Origin: Caballeronia sp.
GTDB lineage: Bacteria > Pseudomonadota > Gammaproteobacteria > Burkholderiales > Burkholderiaceae
Direction of reading: 5' to 3'
Length of the DNA: 54,833 nucleotides
Assembly (NCBI RefSeq): GCF_028292365.1
Contig: NZ_JAQGMM010000518.1
Location: forward strand, 1-54,833
Within the stretch, counting starts at the first letter, position 1. Each line of letters begins with the position of its first letter. This document shows, one piece after another, positions 17,014-26,305 of this stretch. The notes below the pieces were generated by a model that saw only the letters and a list, made by a program, of their open reading frames with translations, was not told where the DNA came from and did no database searches. A program made the position numbers and the translations under genes.

Positions 17014-17985
17014 ATGTCAACGACCGTGATGACTGCTTCTTCTGCGTCCATCGGCTTTAACTTCAACCCGCTCGAGCGTCACTCCGACAAGCGGGACGAC
17101 CACGCCTTTCTCGAGCTTCTACGCAGCGACCCGGCCGCGCGCTTTATCGTCTTCGACGGCGACGTCCCCTTGCTCAAGCGAGGCAGCGAGTACGAACCGT
17201 GGTTCCTCGCCAGCGAGACCGCTGCCTTCGGCCAGCCGCTTCATACCGTCTTCCTCGGGGAAGACACCGACGGCGGCGGACGCTTTGCGCTCGCTATCAC
17301 GCTTAACCCTGCGCTTAACTCTGCGCCGGAGGACCCATTGCCAGACGCGGGCTATGACCGCATCGACCTTCGCTCGCTCGCGCTGCGAGACCTCGTCGCG
17401 GCACGATCGCTCGGAATGCTGGCCGAGGCGAAGTCAATGCTCGACTGGCATCGACGCCACTCCTTCTGCGCGAATTGCGGCTCCGCCAGCCGCGTCACGA
17501 CCGCCGGCTGGCAACGCGTCTGCGATGTGTGCGGCACACGCCATTTCCCGCGGGTGGATCCAGTCGTGATCATGCTGGTGATAGACGGCGAACGGTGTCT
17601 GCTCGGACGCCAGCGCCAATTCGTCCCTGGAATGTACTCGGCGCTGGCTGGTTTCGTTGAACCGGGCGAGACCGCGGAAGACGCCGTGCGCCGCGAAGTG
17701 ATGGAGGAAGCTCACGTGAAGTGTGCGCAGGTTGCCTACTTCGCGTCGCAGCCGTGGCCGTTTCCTTCGTCGCTGATGATCGGCTGCTTTGCGCAGGCGA
17801 GCGATACCGACATTGTCGTCGATACGAACGAACTCGAAGACGCCCGCTGGTTCTCGCGCCAGGAGGTTGCAGCGATGCTCGCGGGAACGCATGCGGACGG
17901 ACTGTCGGCGCCCAAGCCGTTCGCCATTGCACATCATTTGCTGCGGGCCTACGTCGAGAAGGGTAGCTCGGTATTGCTCGGCTAA
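17014..17985 (+). CDS. nudC: NAD(H) pyrophosphatase / RNA deNADding enzyme NudC
   Basis: 323 residues. N-terminal NudC domain, then a four-Cys zinc ribbon (CANCG..C..CG, about 152-175), then the Nudix box starting GFVEPGE (about 213) with REVMEE, followed by the family signature SQPWPFPSSLM. The enzyme cuts NADH to NMNH and AMP and removes NAD caps from RNA. Within the Nudix box (G-x5-E-x7-R-E-U-x-E-E-x-G-U) the second Gly is replaced by His (EEAHV), while all metal-binding glutamates are kept. Monocistronic by context, with a 194-bp gap before it. Confidence 0.93.
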   Translation: MSTTVMTASSASIGFNFNPLERHSDKRDDHAFLELLRSDPAARFIVFDGDVPLLKRGSEYEPWFLASETAAFGQPLHTVFLGEDTDGGGRFALAITLNPALNSAPEDPLPDAGYDRIDLRSLALRDLVAARSLGMLAEAKSMLDWHRRHSFCANCGSASRVTTAGWQRVCDVCGTRHFPRVDPVVIMLVIDGERCLLGRQRQFVPGMYSALAGFVEPGETAEDAVRREVMEEAHVKCAQVAYFASQPWPFPSSLMIGCFAQASDTDIVVDTNELEDARWFSRQEVAAMLAGTHADGLSAPKPFAIAHHLLRAYVEKGSSVLLG

Positions 17986-18344
17986 GCGTCCCGCGAAAGA
18001 AGCGCAGTTTCAAGTACGAGCACTGCAAGAACATATTTGAGGACGCACAATATCAAGAGCTAACCAAGCGTTTGATTTTTTTTAGCCAGGGTAGTCCCAA
18101 CCAGGTGTTCATTGCGTCCAGAAGACCATCCTGCGTCCTGTCGCGCGCCCACGCCACATTCGTAGCGGCGCTGAGATGAATGACCAGGCGTATCGACAGC
18201 AGACGACCATCAGGCCTGCTAAGCAAGATAGTGACGCCGGGTGTCTTTGTTCATTGAAATAACCTCGCGGTGCGCAAATACATCAGTCACCTCAACTCAT
18301 CGTGATGCTGGCGGACAAGGGTATTACGCTCCAGGCGCTCTCAG
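17986..18344. other. 359-bp intergenic region without recognisable gene
   Basis: Between nudC and the convergent histidine-kinase gene. A run of eight T residues (about 18076-18083) is present but no GC stem precedes it, so I do not call a terminator. No RNA gene, no conserved small frame and no dyad stood out. Confidence 0.5.
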
Positions 18345-20213
18345 TCACCGGTCCTTCGCGAGATCGGGAAGCATCCTCCGTTGAGCAGCAACGAACCCGC
18401 TGATCTCCGCCAGCAAGTCTTCCGGTGCCGAGGACTTGCGCAATAGCACGAACGGTTGGGGGAAGTCGCAAAGCACGCGATCGGACAGCAGCTCGCCGGT
18501 GATAAATGCGACGGGAATGGTTCCCGCCCACGCGAAGTGGCGCCTGATCCGATCAGCCACTTCCTTGCCGGTGACTCCGTTACGCAGCCGGATATCGGTG
18601 ACGATGAGATCGGGAATGCGGCTGTCGTCGGCGAGGATGGCTTCAAAGCCAGCCATCGATTCCGCGGCCTGCACAAGCGCGCCCGCGCTCGATAAAAGAC
18701 GCCGCAGGCCTTCAAGGACGGTCGGTTCGTCGTCGCACAGGAGCATGAACACGCCGTTGAGAACCGGCGTGTAGACGTCGCCATTCTGACCCTTCGCCCC
18801 GATAGCCGGGGTCGATGCCGAAATCGTCGCGTAGAGCGAAAAGCGCGATCCGTGCCCTTCCACCGACGTAAAACTCATGCCGTGTCCCGGCAGAATGCGG
18901 ATCACACGATGCACGATCGATAACCCCAGTCCCAGCCCTTTCGAACGGTCACGCCCCGGATTGTTGATCTGATAGTACTCGGTGAAAATCGCCTCCCGAT
19001 GGGCGGACCCAATGCCGGCTCCGGTATCCCATACATCGACGCGCACTCGTCCATCGAGCCGCACCCAGCCAAGCACGACGCCGCCCGACGACGTGTTCTT
19101 GATCGCGTTCGATACAAGATTGGAAACGGCCCTCTTAAAGAGCGATCGGTCGGTCTCGATAGACGACGGAGGACTCCGCCGCCTGGCGATTCTAAAATCG
19201 ATTCCCTGCAAGCGAGCCGTCTCGCGATATTGCTCGAAGACTTCGGTCAATAGGTCATGCGTATTGACTGGCGTAAGACGGGGAACATACGAGCCCAGTT
19301 CGCTATAGTCTCGAATGTCTTTGAACATGCCGAGGATGTCCGACGCGGTCCGCTCGATGACATCGAGGTCGCGATCCACCGCGCGTCCCGCTCTGACCCC
19401 GGTCCGGACGCTGCGAATGAAGAGGTTGATTGCGGCAAGAGGTTGCTGGATGTCGTGATACGCCGATGAAAAGAATCGCTCTTTTTCCTTGACGAGCTCC
19501 TGCATACGTTTGTTCTGCTCACGAACCGCGCGCGACGCCGCTTCGACGCGCTGCTTGGCCGCGCGCAAGGTGCGCCGATACACGAATTCGCGCCTCGCGG
19601 CATGCTCCAGCGGAATACTGACGAGCAAGCCGACGATATACATCATCGGCACCATCGTGGCATGCGCAATCACCGACTCCATGCGCGTGTTGACGCTCTG
19701 GCCGCTGGGTTTGAAATAGAGCATGACCAGGTAACTGACAACGCATAGCCCGATCAGCCAGGCCGCCGTGATCGCCCGAAGCCGAAAGGCCATGAATATC
19801 ATGAAGAGAGTAAACGTGAGAATCGGGTACGCCTCCCGCCAGGCCAGGTCGCCTGGATAGATTTGCACCATTCTGAGCACGGCGATCCAACAACTTAGCG
19901 TCCACACACCGAGCAGCCGGACGGCCCATCGCTCGTCCGACCCGTGTGGGGTCCACAACAGCACGGGCACCAGCATGCCGATCGTTCCGGCGATTCGCAG
20001 GAAAACGAGTTCACTGCGGTGCAGATGAATGGGGTCCAGCACGTCGAGCCGCGAAAAGTCGCGGATGGAAAAGATCACCCATAACGCAGTGAAGATTGCG
20101 ATAGCGAGCCTGCGCTGCCCAAAGAAGCGCCGCGCGTAGTCCATCCGGAACGCACGTTCCTGAGCCGCCGCTCTGAACCTGTGCACTCTGAGGCCCGACA
20201 ATCTCATGGCCAT
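18345..20213 (-). CDS. Hybrid sensor histidine kinase with C-terminal receiver
   Basis: 622 residues. About six membrane helices in residues 33-205 form the sensor, then a coiled coil (about 205-245), HisKA-like domain with phospho-acceptor His 253 in AYHDIQQPLA, ATPase domain with N-box NLVSNAIKNT, G1 DTGAGIG and G2 KGLGLGLSIV, and a receiver domain (about 487-600) starting CDDEP with phospho-Asp in VTDIRL and ITGE later. The Asp-Ile-Gln-Gln variant after His, in place of the usual Glu/Asn-rich box, is characteristic of one subfamily of hybrid kinases. No response-regulator gene is adjacent, so the target is unknown. Start uncertain: ATGs at 20213, 20207 and 20144 are all possible, none with a strong ribosome site. 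Confidence 0.9.
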   Translation of the reverse strand: MAMRLSGLRVHRFRAAAQERAFRMDYARRFFGQRRLAIAIFTALWVIFSIRDFSRLDVLDPIHLHRSELVFLRIAGTIGMLVPVLLWTPHGSDERWAVRLLGVWTLSCWIAVLRMVQIYPGDLAWREAYPILTFTLFMIFMAFRLRAITAAWLIGLCVVSYLVMLYFKPSGQSVNTRMESVIAHATMVPMMYIVGLLVSIPLEHAARREFVYRRTLRAAKQRVEAASRAVREQNKRMQELVKEKERFFSSAYHDIQQPLAAINLFIRSVRTGVRAGRAVDRDLDVIERTASDILGMFKDIRDYSELGSYVPRLTPVNTHDLLTEVFEQYRETARLQGIDFRIARRRSPPSSIETDRSLFKRAVSNLVSNAIKNTSSGGVVLGWVRLDGRVRVDVWDTGAGIGSAHREAIFTEYYQINNPGRDRSKGLGLGLSIVHRVIRILPGHGMSFTSVEGHGSRFSLYATISASTPAIGAKGQNGDVYTPVLNGVFMLLCDDEPTVLEGLRRLLSSAGALVQAAESMAGFEAILADDSRIPDLIVTDIRLRNGVTGKEVADRIRRHFAWAGTIPVAFITGELLSDRVLCDFPQPFVLLRKSSAPEDLLAEISGFVAAQRRMLPDLAKDR

Positions 20214-20417
20214 GCCCGATCAGGAAATTCGCTGTCCGCGGACAGGGCAGCGTGTAATCATGCAGAATAGCAGGACGCGATTCCGAAGTGATATACACAA
20301 ATGTAGCCGCATTAACGCACCTGCTACATCGGCGATAAAGATGGCGTTACGGCCCACTTCACATGAAACATGACGCTGGCCAAGATTTTCCATCTGCACA
20401 TAACAAGCCCTGCGCTA

Positions 20418-21092
20418 TCACGGCGCCTTTTTTCCAGCCGCGACCCGCGGCGCCGTCCTGGACTTGCCCGTTACCGGTAAAGTGGCGATGAAGGCATCGA
20501 TCGCCGAATTCAGCTTCGCGCGGCCGGCTCCATCATGGGCGTGGACTGCCAGGCCGGTAAACAGCACCGCGCACATCATTGACAAACCATCTATGTCCAC
20601 CGACTGTGCGATTTCACCATCATCGACCGCCAGCTTCATGCGCTTGCAGATCATGTCGAAAATCTGCCTCTGCCGCTTGTGCAGCAGCGCGCGCAGCTCC
20701 TTCTGGTCGGCACTGACGTTCAGCGCGCCAAGCATCACCATGCAGCCGCGTGGCTGCGGACCGCGCGTGAACATTTCGACACTACGCTTGAGCATCGCAC
20801 CGAGCGCATCCCGGATGTTGCGTGGCCCCGCCAACGCACACCGGGTCGCCTCCCCCTCAAGCGTCCCGTAGAGGTCGACCGCCTCGCGAAACAGGTCTTC
20901 CTTACTGCCGAACGCGGCGTAGAGACTTGGCGAGTTGATGTTCATGGCGACAGTCAGGTCGCTGATCGCGCAGCCGTCGAAACCCTTCAGCCAGAACATC
21001 TCCATCGCGCATATCAGCGCGGCGTGCCGGTCGAAATTTCGCGGCCTGCCCCGCCGTTTCGAAGCGGCGGCATCAACTGGGTCATTCATCAT
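20418..21092 (-). CDS. TetR/AcrR-family transcriptional regulator
   Basis: 224 residues. After an Arg-rich start (KRRGRPRNFDR) comes the TetR helix-turn-helix: AMEMFWLKGFDGCAISDLTVAMNINSPSLYAAFGSKEDLFREAV (residues about 28-70). The C-terminal dimer/ligand domain includes GPQPRGCMVMLGAL, typical of the YcdC/AcrR-like branch with a conserved Cys. It is divergent from the small exported protein at 21285 and close to the DHA2 exporter at 21730, which it probably represses. The region before its start contains an 8-bp dyad (21201-21231). Confidence 0.9.
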   Translation of the reverse strand: MMNDPVDAAASKRRGRPRNFDRHAALICAMEMFWLKGFDGCAISDLTVAMNINSPSLYAAFGSKEDLFREAVDLYGTLEGEATRCALAGPRNIRDALGAMLKRSVEMFTRGPQPRGCMVMLGALNVSADQKELRALLHKRQRQIFDMICKRMKLAVDDGEIAQSVDIDGLSMMCAVLFTGLAVHAHDGAGRAKLNSAIDAFIATLPVTGKSRTAPRVAAGKKAP

Positions 21093-21200
21093 ATTTCTCC
21101 GCGTCGCCGATCAGGTCCTGACCTCGATGCCCTATTTTGTAACGAGCATAACAAAAGTCTGGATTTGGGTCAATTTTTGAGGTTTAATATTTTGTATCGA

Positions 21201-21231
21201 TCGACACATATATAGAGAATTTGTGTGTCGA
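21201..21231. promoter_or_regulatory. Candidate TetR operator dyad
   Basis: Perfect 8-bp inverted repeat TCGACACA / TGTGTCGA with a 15-base AT-rich spacer, in the divergent gap between the TetR gene and the exported-protein gene, 54 bases before the latter's ATG. Position and symmetry fit autorepression by the TetR protein. Confidence 0.45.
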
Positions 21232-21284
21232 CCGGGTGGTGCCGTCGTCGGCATCGCCCTTCCTCAATTGAAATGGAGCTCAAA

Positions 21285-21575
21285 ATGAAACCCGTACTTC
21301 GCACCTTGATTGCTGCCGCAATCGTAACGGCGTCATCCACAGTCTTCGCACAGGCGGTTCCCGGAACCAGCCAAGGGGCTGTTGCGGCGACGGCGAAAAA
21401 CTTCGACGTCTTCGTCGACAGGCCGACCGGCTTCACCTTCGTCAAGCTGCCCGGTGGTTGGAAGTTCGCCGGCAAGGTCAGCCCGAGCGATATGCGGCAT
21501 CTGCCTTCGACGGTGTTGACGTCGGTCGTCGCCGACGAACCTGTGCAGATAGCGGACGATCAGGCCCGCAAGTAG
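21285..21575 (+). CDS. Small exported protein, unknown function
   Basis: 96 residues from the ATG at 21285 (GGAG six bases upstream); the longer frame from 21225 overlaps the presumed operator. A clean signal peptide (KPVLRTLIAAAIVTASSTVFA-QA) leaves about 75 periplasmic residues with VDRPTGFTFVKLPGGWKFAGK and a C-terminal VADEPVQIAD. Family not recognised; similar short exported proteins are common in Burkholderiaceae. Lies 154 bp before the DHA2 exporter in the same direction and divergent to the TetR regulator. Confidence 0.75.
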   Translation: MKPVLRTLIAAAIVTASSTVFAQAVPGTSQGAVAATAKNFDVFVDRPTGFTFVKLPGGWKFAGKVSPSDMRHLPSTVLTSVVADEPVQIADDQARK

Positions 21576-21729
21576 GCGATAGCCAATGCTGCGCCTCGCC
21601 GCCTGGAGCTTCAGGCGATTGGCAGGGGTGCGCGATAAACACCTGGACGGCTGGATTGCTCAGTCGCCGCGTCGGCCATGTCGCACGTTGGGCTAATCAT
21701 CGAACGCCCAACGTGCTACTTTGAGCTCC

Positions 21730-23289
21730 ATGAAACCTTCCGATCGGCGCGCACTTGACGGGACACATCCGGGATCAGCTCAAGCTGTCGAGAGTGCAGC
21801 CGCGGGTAACGTCTGGGTATTGATTGCCGCAATTCTCGGCTCCAGCCTGGCGTTTATCGACGGTACGGTTGTCAACATCGCGCTGCCTGCAATACAGAGC
21901 GGGCTTCACGCGACCTCGGGAGAACTCCAGTGGGTGGTTGAATCTTATGCCCTGTCGCTAGCGTCGCTGCTGCTCGTCGGAGGTTCGTTCGGCGACAGCT
22001 ACGGCAGAAAAATGATCTTCCTGTTCGGTACCGTTTTATTCGCAATCGGATCGGCATGGTGCGCGTTCGCTGGATCTATCGAAGGACTCATAGCTGCCCG
22101 GACGGTTCAGGGAATCGGTGCCGCTTTCCTTGTGCCAGGCAGCCTGTCGCTGATCAGTTCGGCCTACCCGCCCAGCACGCGCGGGCGCGCAATTGGTACC
22201 TGGTCGGGATTCACAGCAATGATGGGCGCAGGCGGACCCGTGCTTGGAGGCTGGCTGGTCGAACACTTTTCGTGGCGCTCGGTATTCATGCTCAATCTGC
22301 CGTTAGCGGCAGTCGTTGTGGGCATCACGCTGTGGCGGGTCAATGAGAGCAAAAATGAAAAACTTGATAAAGCGCTGGACTGGCCAGGCGCGTTATTGGC
22401 GTCGGTAGGACTCGGCGGAATTACGTACGCACTGATCGAAGCTTCTGAAAAAGCGTCAGGCGTTCTGCTTCTGCTAGCTGCGTCGGTTGGCGTCATCGCA
22501 CTCATCGCCTTTCTGGTTCGCGAGGCTCGATGCCCCGCTCCGATGGTGCCACTGGCGCTCTTCAAGTCGCGCACATTTGCGGGCGCAAACCTGATTACGT
22601 TCTTTCTCTATTCCGGACTGGGGGGAATACTTTATTTCCTGCCGTTCACCCTTATTCAGATCCATCATTATTCTGCGGCTGAGGCCGGAGCCGCGCTATT
22701 GCCGTTGATCTTGATTATCTTCGTGCTTTCACGATGGACCGGCGGACTGGTCGCAACCTATGGCGCCAGAGCGCCACTCACCGTGGGCTCCGTCATCGTC
22801 GCTGCGGGTTTTGCGCTTTTGGCATGGCCCGGGGTTGGCGGTTCGTACTTAAAAACCTTCTTCGCGCCAGTCGTCGTGCTTGGACTGGGCATGGCGATTT
22901 GCGTTGCCCCGCTAACCACGTCGGTCATGAACGCCGTTCCGGAAAATCAGTCGGGGGTCGCATCCGGGGTGAACAACGCGGTATCCCGAGTCGCAGGACT
23001 TCTCGCCGTAGCAGTCTTCGGCCTTGTTCTATCGGTGCTATTTAATAAATCCCTCGACCTGCACCTTTTGCCACTCGGCCTTTCTCAAGCCGCGCAGAGC
23101 CAGGTGAACGAACAGCGCGCGCTTCTTGGTGCAGCAGTCAATCCGGACGCTCGCGTCATGGAGGCCACGCGCGTGTCATTTGTTTTCGGGTTCCGCGTGA
23201 TAGTGCTAATCGCATCCAGCCTCGCGCTTGCGAGCGCCATCACCGCATGGCTTCTGCTTGACCATGACAAGACGCGTCGCCAACCTTGA
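21730..23289 (+). CDS. DHA2-family (14-TMS) MFS exporter
   Basis: 519 residues from the ATG at 21730; a TTG three codons upstream is also possible, neither has a clear ribosome site. Motifs of the EmrB/QacA group: SSLAFIDGTVVNIALPAIQ (TMS1, motif D1), GGSFGDSYGRKMIF (motif A), RTVQGIGAAFLVPGSL (motif B) and GPVLGGWLVEHFSWR (motif C, the antiporter motif). Inner-membrane proton-driven efflux of drugs or toxic aromatics. Probably controlled by the TetR regulator 640 bp upstream. No membrane-fusion partner is adjacent. Followed by a terminator at 23339. Confidence 0.92.
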   Translation: MKPSDRRALDGTHPGSAQAVESAAAGNVWVLIAAILGSSLAFIDGTVVNIALPAIQSGLHATSGELQWVVESYALSLASLLLVGGSFGDSYGRKMIFLFGTVLFAIGSAWCAFAGSIEGLIAARTVQGIGAAFLVPGSLSLISSAYPPSTRGRAIGTWSGFTAMMGAGGPVLGGWLVEHFSWRSVFMLNLPLAAVVVGITLWRVNESKNEKLDKALDWPGALLASVGLGGITYALIEASEKASGVLLLLAASVGVIALIAFLVREARCPAPMVPLALFKSRTFAGANLITFFLYSGLGGILYFLPFTLIQIHHYSAAEAGAALLPLILIIFVLSRWTGGLVATYGARAPLTVGSVIVAAGFALLAWPGVGGSYLKTFFAPVVVLGLGMAICVAPLTTSVMNAVPENQSGVASGVNNAVSRVAGLLAVAVFGLVLSVLFNKSLDLHLLPLGLSQAAQSQVNEQRALLGAAVNPDARVMEATRVSFVFGFRVIVLIASSLALASAITAWLLLDHDKTRRQP

Positions 23290-23338
23290 AAACGTGATGA
23301 CCGTGGACCCGAGAGGTATCGGCGAGCGCCGGACGGAA

Positions 23339-23364
23339 AAAGGCCCGGACAATGCCGGGCCTTT
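23339..23364 (+). terminator. Rho-independent-like terminator
   Basis: Perfect 10-bp stem AAAGGCCCGG / CCGGGCCTTT with the 6-base loop ACAATG, 50 bases after the DHA2 exporter stop. A-run before and T-run after the stem make it functional in either direction, though only three to four T residues follow. Confidence 0.7.
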
Positions 23365-23500
23365 AAATCGAAGTGGAAACCCCCGTTACCGCTTCGATGA
23401 TGTTTCTCTCGTAACTGACCTGTTGCCTCTGAATATTGGTTTTATCGTTGGGCGCTTTTTGTCGGTCAGCAAGGCCATAGTAGAGGGTGAGCGCCGCATT

Positions 23501-23524
23501 GCTATGTGGGCAACCCCACATAGC
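23501..23524. other. Strong hairpin, unassigned
   Basis: A perfect 10-bp stem GCTATGTGGG / CCCACATAGC closed by CAAC, in the 334-bp gap between the DHA2 exporter and the convergent AAHS transporter. No U-tract on either strand. It could be a Rho-independent-poor terminator for the minus-strand gene or a structured RNA element; the remaining part of the gap shows nothing else beyond the terminator at 23339. Confidence 0.4.
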
Positions 23525-23623
23525 GCTTACGAATCGTTACATTTGTGGCATCGCGACCACATTGGGATTCGGAATTGGAAAGCGTCGCTGCGTCGGTCAG
23601 CGCCCATCGCTCTGAACCCCTCC

Positions 23624-24961
23624 TCATGAAGAGCGATGAATAGACGCAGTGGCCAGGCCCTTGCTGACCCGATGCGACCAACCGAGCATCATCGAAAATC
23701 CCGCGATGAACACGAACACGATCGAGACGTTGATGAACAACCTGTCGATGGGCAGGTGCATCGCGAGCAGCACGCCACCGAGCATTGAGCCCGCGACCGA
23801 GCCGAACTTGCCTATGCCTATCGCCGTTCCTACCCCGGCCGAACGCAGCGAAGTTGGATAGATGATGCCGGCGAGCGCATACAGACCGAATTGAGTGCCG
23901 ATCACACACACGCCGCTCATGAACACGAAAACCATCAACAACGGTTGCGGCATGGAATGCCCGAGCGATGCAGCGACAGGACACCCTAGCGCGGCCAGCG
24001 CCACGATAGCCACCATGCCGTGACGGTCAACAAAACGGCTGAGGACGAGCGCGCCAATGGTCCCGCCCACCGGAAACATCATCGCGACAATAGCGGCCTG
24101 TTGAGGCGCAATCCCCGCAATACCGAAAATCAGCGGTAGCCAGTTCTGCAGGAAATGCAACGCCAGCGAGTTAAGGATGAAAACCACCCACAGCAGAGGC
24201 GTCACATAACGCAGCGGTCCGCTGAAAAGAGCGCACGGTCCGGCACGCCCCACAGGTTCATCGTCCAGAACGAAAGTCGTGATCTGCGACACGTCGAGAT
24301 TCGGGTCCATCCGGCGCACGAGTCGCCTGATCAGGACCGGGTCTCGCTGATTGAGCACTAGAAATCGAATCGATTCGGGCAGCGCAAAGATTGATGCCAG
24401 CGCGACCAGCACCGCGGCCGCACCGCCGAACCAGAAAATAACGCTCCACCCAAAATGCGGCAACAACCACGAGGAGACTGCGCCCCCTCCTCCTGCGCCG
24501 ACTGAAAATCCCGAGAACATCAATGTCACCCAGGTGGCGCGGCGCTGCTTCGGTGCGTATTCGGCCACCAGCGCGACCGTGTTCGGCACGACGCCGCCCA
24601 TCCCGATGCCGGCGAGAAACCGCAAGACGATAAGCTGATCGATTGATCGGGTCCATGCACACGCCATAGTTAGCAATCCAAACCATATGGAACCATAGAT
24701 TATGGTCCGCTTTCGGCCGAACCGGTCACCGGCGAATCCCAACGCCAGCGAGCCGATCAGCACGCCGAACAAGCCCGCACCGAACACCTGCGCGAAGCTG
24801 CCTGCCTTGACGTGCCACGCTTGGGCGATGGCGGGCGCTGCAAACGCAATCGCGATCTGATCATAGCCGTCCAGGAGTACGATCAGAAAGCACCATGCCA
24901 GTAACGCAATCGAAAAACGACCGAGTTTTTGTTCCTCTACGAGTTGAGAAACATTTAACAT
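23624..24961 (-). CDS. AAHS-family MFS transporter (aromatic acid:H+ symporter type)
   Basis: 445 residues from the ATG at 24961; the TTG five codons upstream was rejected. Twelve helices, the signature LDGYDQIAIAFAAPAI in TMS1 (acidic Asp pair as in PcaK/BenK), GFAGDRFGRKRTI (motif A), RFLAGIGMGGVVPNTVALVAEYAPKQRR and a central loop. Inner-membrane uptake of aromatic or related carboxylates. It is a clear paralog of the transporter at 28976-30382 (same phrases in TMS1, 4-5 and C-terminus). Divergent from the decayed ligase gene, with an operator-like dyad between. Confidence 0.92.
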   Translation of the reverse strand: MLNVSQLVEEQKLGRFSIALLAWCFLIVLLDGYDQIAIAFAAPAIAQAWHVKAGSFAQVFGAGLFGVLIGSLALGFAGDRFGRKRTIIYGSIWFGLLTMACAWTRSIDQLIVLRFLAGIGMGGVVPNTVALVAEYAPKQRRATWVTLMFSGFSVGAGGGGAVSSWLLPHFGWSVIFWFGGAAAVLVALASIFALPESIRFLVLNQRDPVLIRRLVRRMDPNLDVSQITTFVLDDEPVGRAGPCALFSGPLRYVTPLLWVVFILNSLALHFLQNWLPLIFGIAGIAPQQAAIVAMMFPVGGTIGALVLSRFVDRHGMVAIVALAALGCPVAASLGHSMPQPLLMVFVFMSGVCVIGTQFGLYALAGIIYPTSLRSAGVGTAIGIGKFGSVAGSMLGGVLLAMHLPIDRLFINVSIVFVFIAGFSMMLGWSHRVSKGLATASIHRSS

Positions 24962-25237
24962 GAACTCACCGGCCAAAGCGGACGTGCGTGGATTAGCGGC
25001 ATTTCGTCTCCTGAATATTTTACTGATTATTTTATTTAGTCACGCCTGACTTGGCGGGGCGCGAGGCGCCTGCAACAATGCTGTTCGAGTGTAACGGACG
25101 CAATCCGCACACTGAATCACCATTTTTTTATCAAGCCATCGAACAAGCTGATAAGTGGGTACGGCGGACAGCCGGGACCGGCTTTGCTTTGTCCCGACTC
25201 CCCGGTGCAACTCAACTATTCGACGATTGCTATGGAT

Positions 25238-25263
25238 TAACGCGAATAATTTGATTCTCGTTA
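25238..25263. promoter_or_regulatory. 26-bp operator-like dyad in divergent gap
   Basis: Arms TAACGCGAAT and ATTCTCGTTA are reverse complements with one mismatch, around the 6-base spacer AATTTG. The site lies 71 bases before the ligase pseudogene ATG, in the 372-bp gap to the AAHS transporter. Symmetry suggests a dimeric repressor or activator site; the protein is unknown. The gap also has a small AGCCGG/CCGGCT dyad (25170-25183) and nothing else I recognise. Confidence 0.45.
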
Positions 25264-25333
25264 TATACGGCCAGATATAACATTCCGGTCTGCCTTGACG
25301 AATTACACGCCAATACTGAGAAGGAGACGTAAG

Positions 25334-26305
25334 ATGATTAATCTGCGAGTCGGTGATCTTGTTGTTCGCAACGCGAAGATCTCGCCCGACGCAGTAGCCC
25401 TCATTGAAGACGACCGGGTGCTTACCTGGAGCGAGTTCGATCGAAGCACCAACCGTCTGGCCGACGGACTGGCAGCCATCGGACTCGTCAAGAACGACCG
25501 CATCGCAACAGTTATTCGGAACGGCGCGGCAGCGGTTCAGATGATATTTTCCATCGCCAAGGCGGGCATGCTGGCCGTGCCGATCAACTACGGATTGACG
25601 GCCGGTGAGATCGAGGTCCTGCTCGACGATTCAAAGCCGAACGCCATTATTATCGATGCGGAATTCGTCGACAACCTGGCGGGTATTCTTACGCGCCCCG
25701 GCGTGACGGTGGTTGTCCGCGGTGAGGCGGCCGTGCCGGCGGGATGGCTGACTTATCGGAGTATTGAGGAACGCGGCGACGAGAATACGGTAACCGTCCA
25801 TATTGATCCCGACGAAATCCGCACGATCCGCTATACCAGCGGCACGACTGCCGCGCCCAAAGGATGTCTCGGCACACATCGCCAGATCCTCTCCAGTATC
25901 GACAATTTTTTCTCGCAAATCCCGGTGCCGAACACCGGGCCGTTCCTGCAGATGCTGCCGCTCTTTTCGGGCGCTGGAATCTGGATGGCCATCGCTGCGG
26001 CTTACCACGGCGTCGCCAACGTGCTGACGCGCGAATTCGACCCGCAGGATGCGCTCCACAAGATCGAGGCCCACGGCGTGACCCATACCTGCGGCGTGCC
26101 GACCATGATGAGCCGCCTTGCCGATGAACTAAGAATAGGCAACTACGCGTTGCGCCTGTTGTTGATTACGCCCAGGCCCTGCGGCATCCACATGTGCGCG
26201 AACGGGGCATGCTGCTCGCCGACCACAACGGCGACCCGCACCTTAATACGCCGATCCGTTTCTTGCGCGAACCCGGCAAACCCGACCTTCGGATTCCGGC
26301 GCTAG
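25334..26305 (+). pseudogene. Truncated AMP-forming acyl-CoA ligase, 3' end lost
   Basis: Starts at ATG 25334 with AGGAGA seven bases upstream, so the promoter end is intact. Residues 1 to about 265 are a normal ANL-superfamily N-terminal domain: FDRSTNRLADGLAAIGL, IFSIAKAGMLAVPINY, adenylate loop IRYTSGTTAAPKG, LPLFSGAGIW. Homology stops at THTCGVPTMMSRLADEL (around position 26129); the remaining residues are out-of-frame translation of a CoA-transferase tail. The adenylation core motif region, hinge and C-terminal lid with the catalytic Lys (about 250 residues) are missing, so ligase activity is very unlikely. Family members activate carboxylates to CoA thioesters; position suggests it once served the catabolic island. 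Confidence 0.85.

Noticed and set aside
18076..18083. T8 run as a terminator
   Set aside because: No stable stem precedes it.
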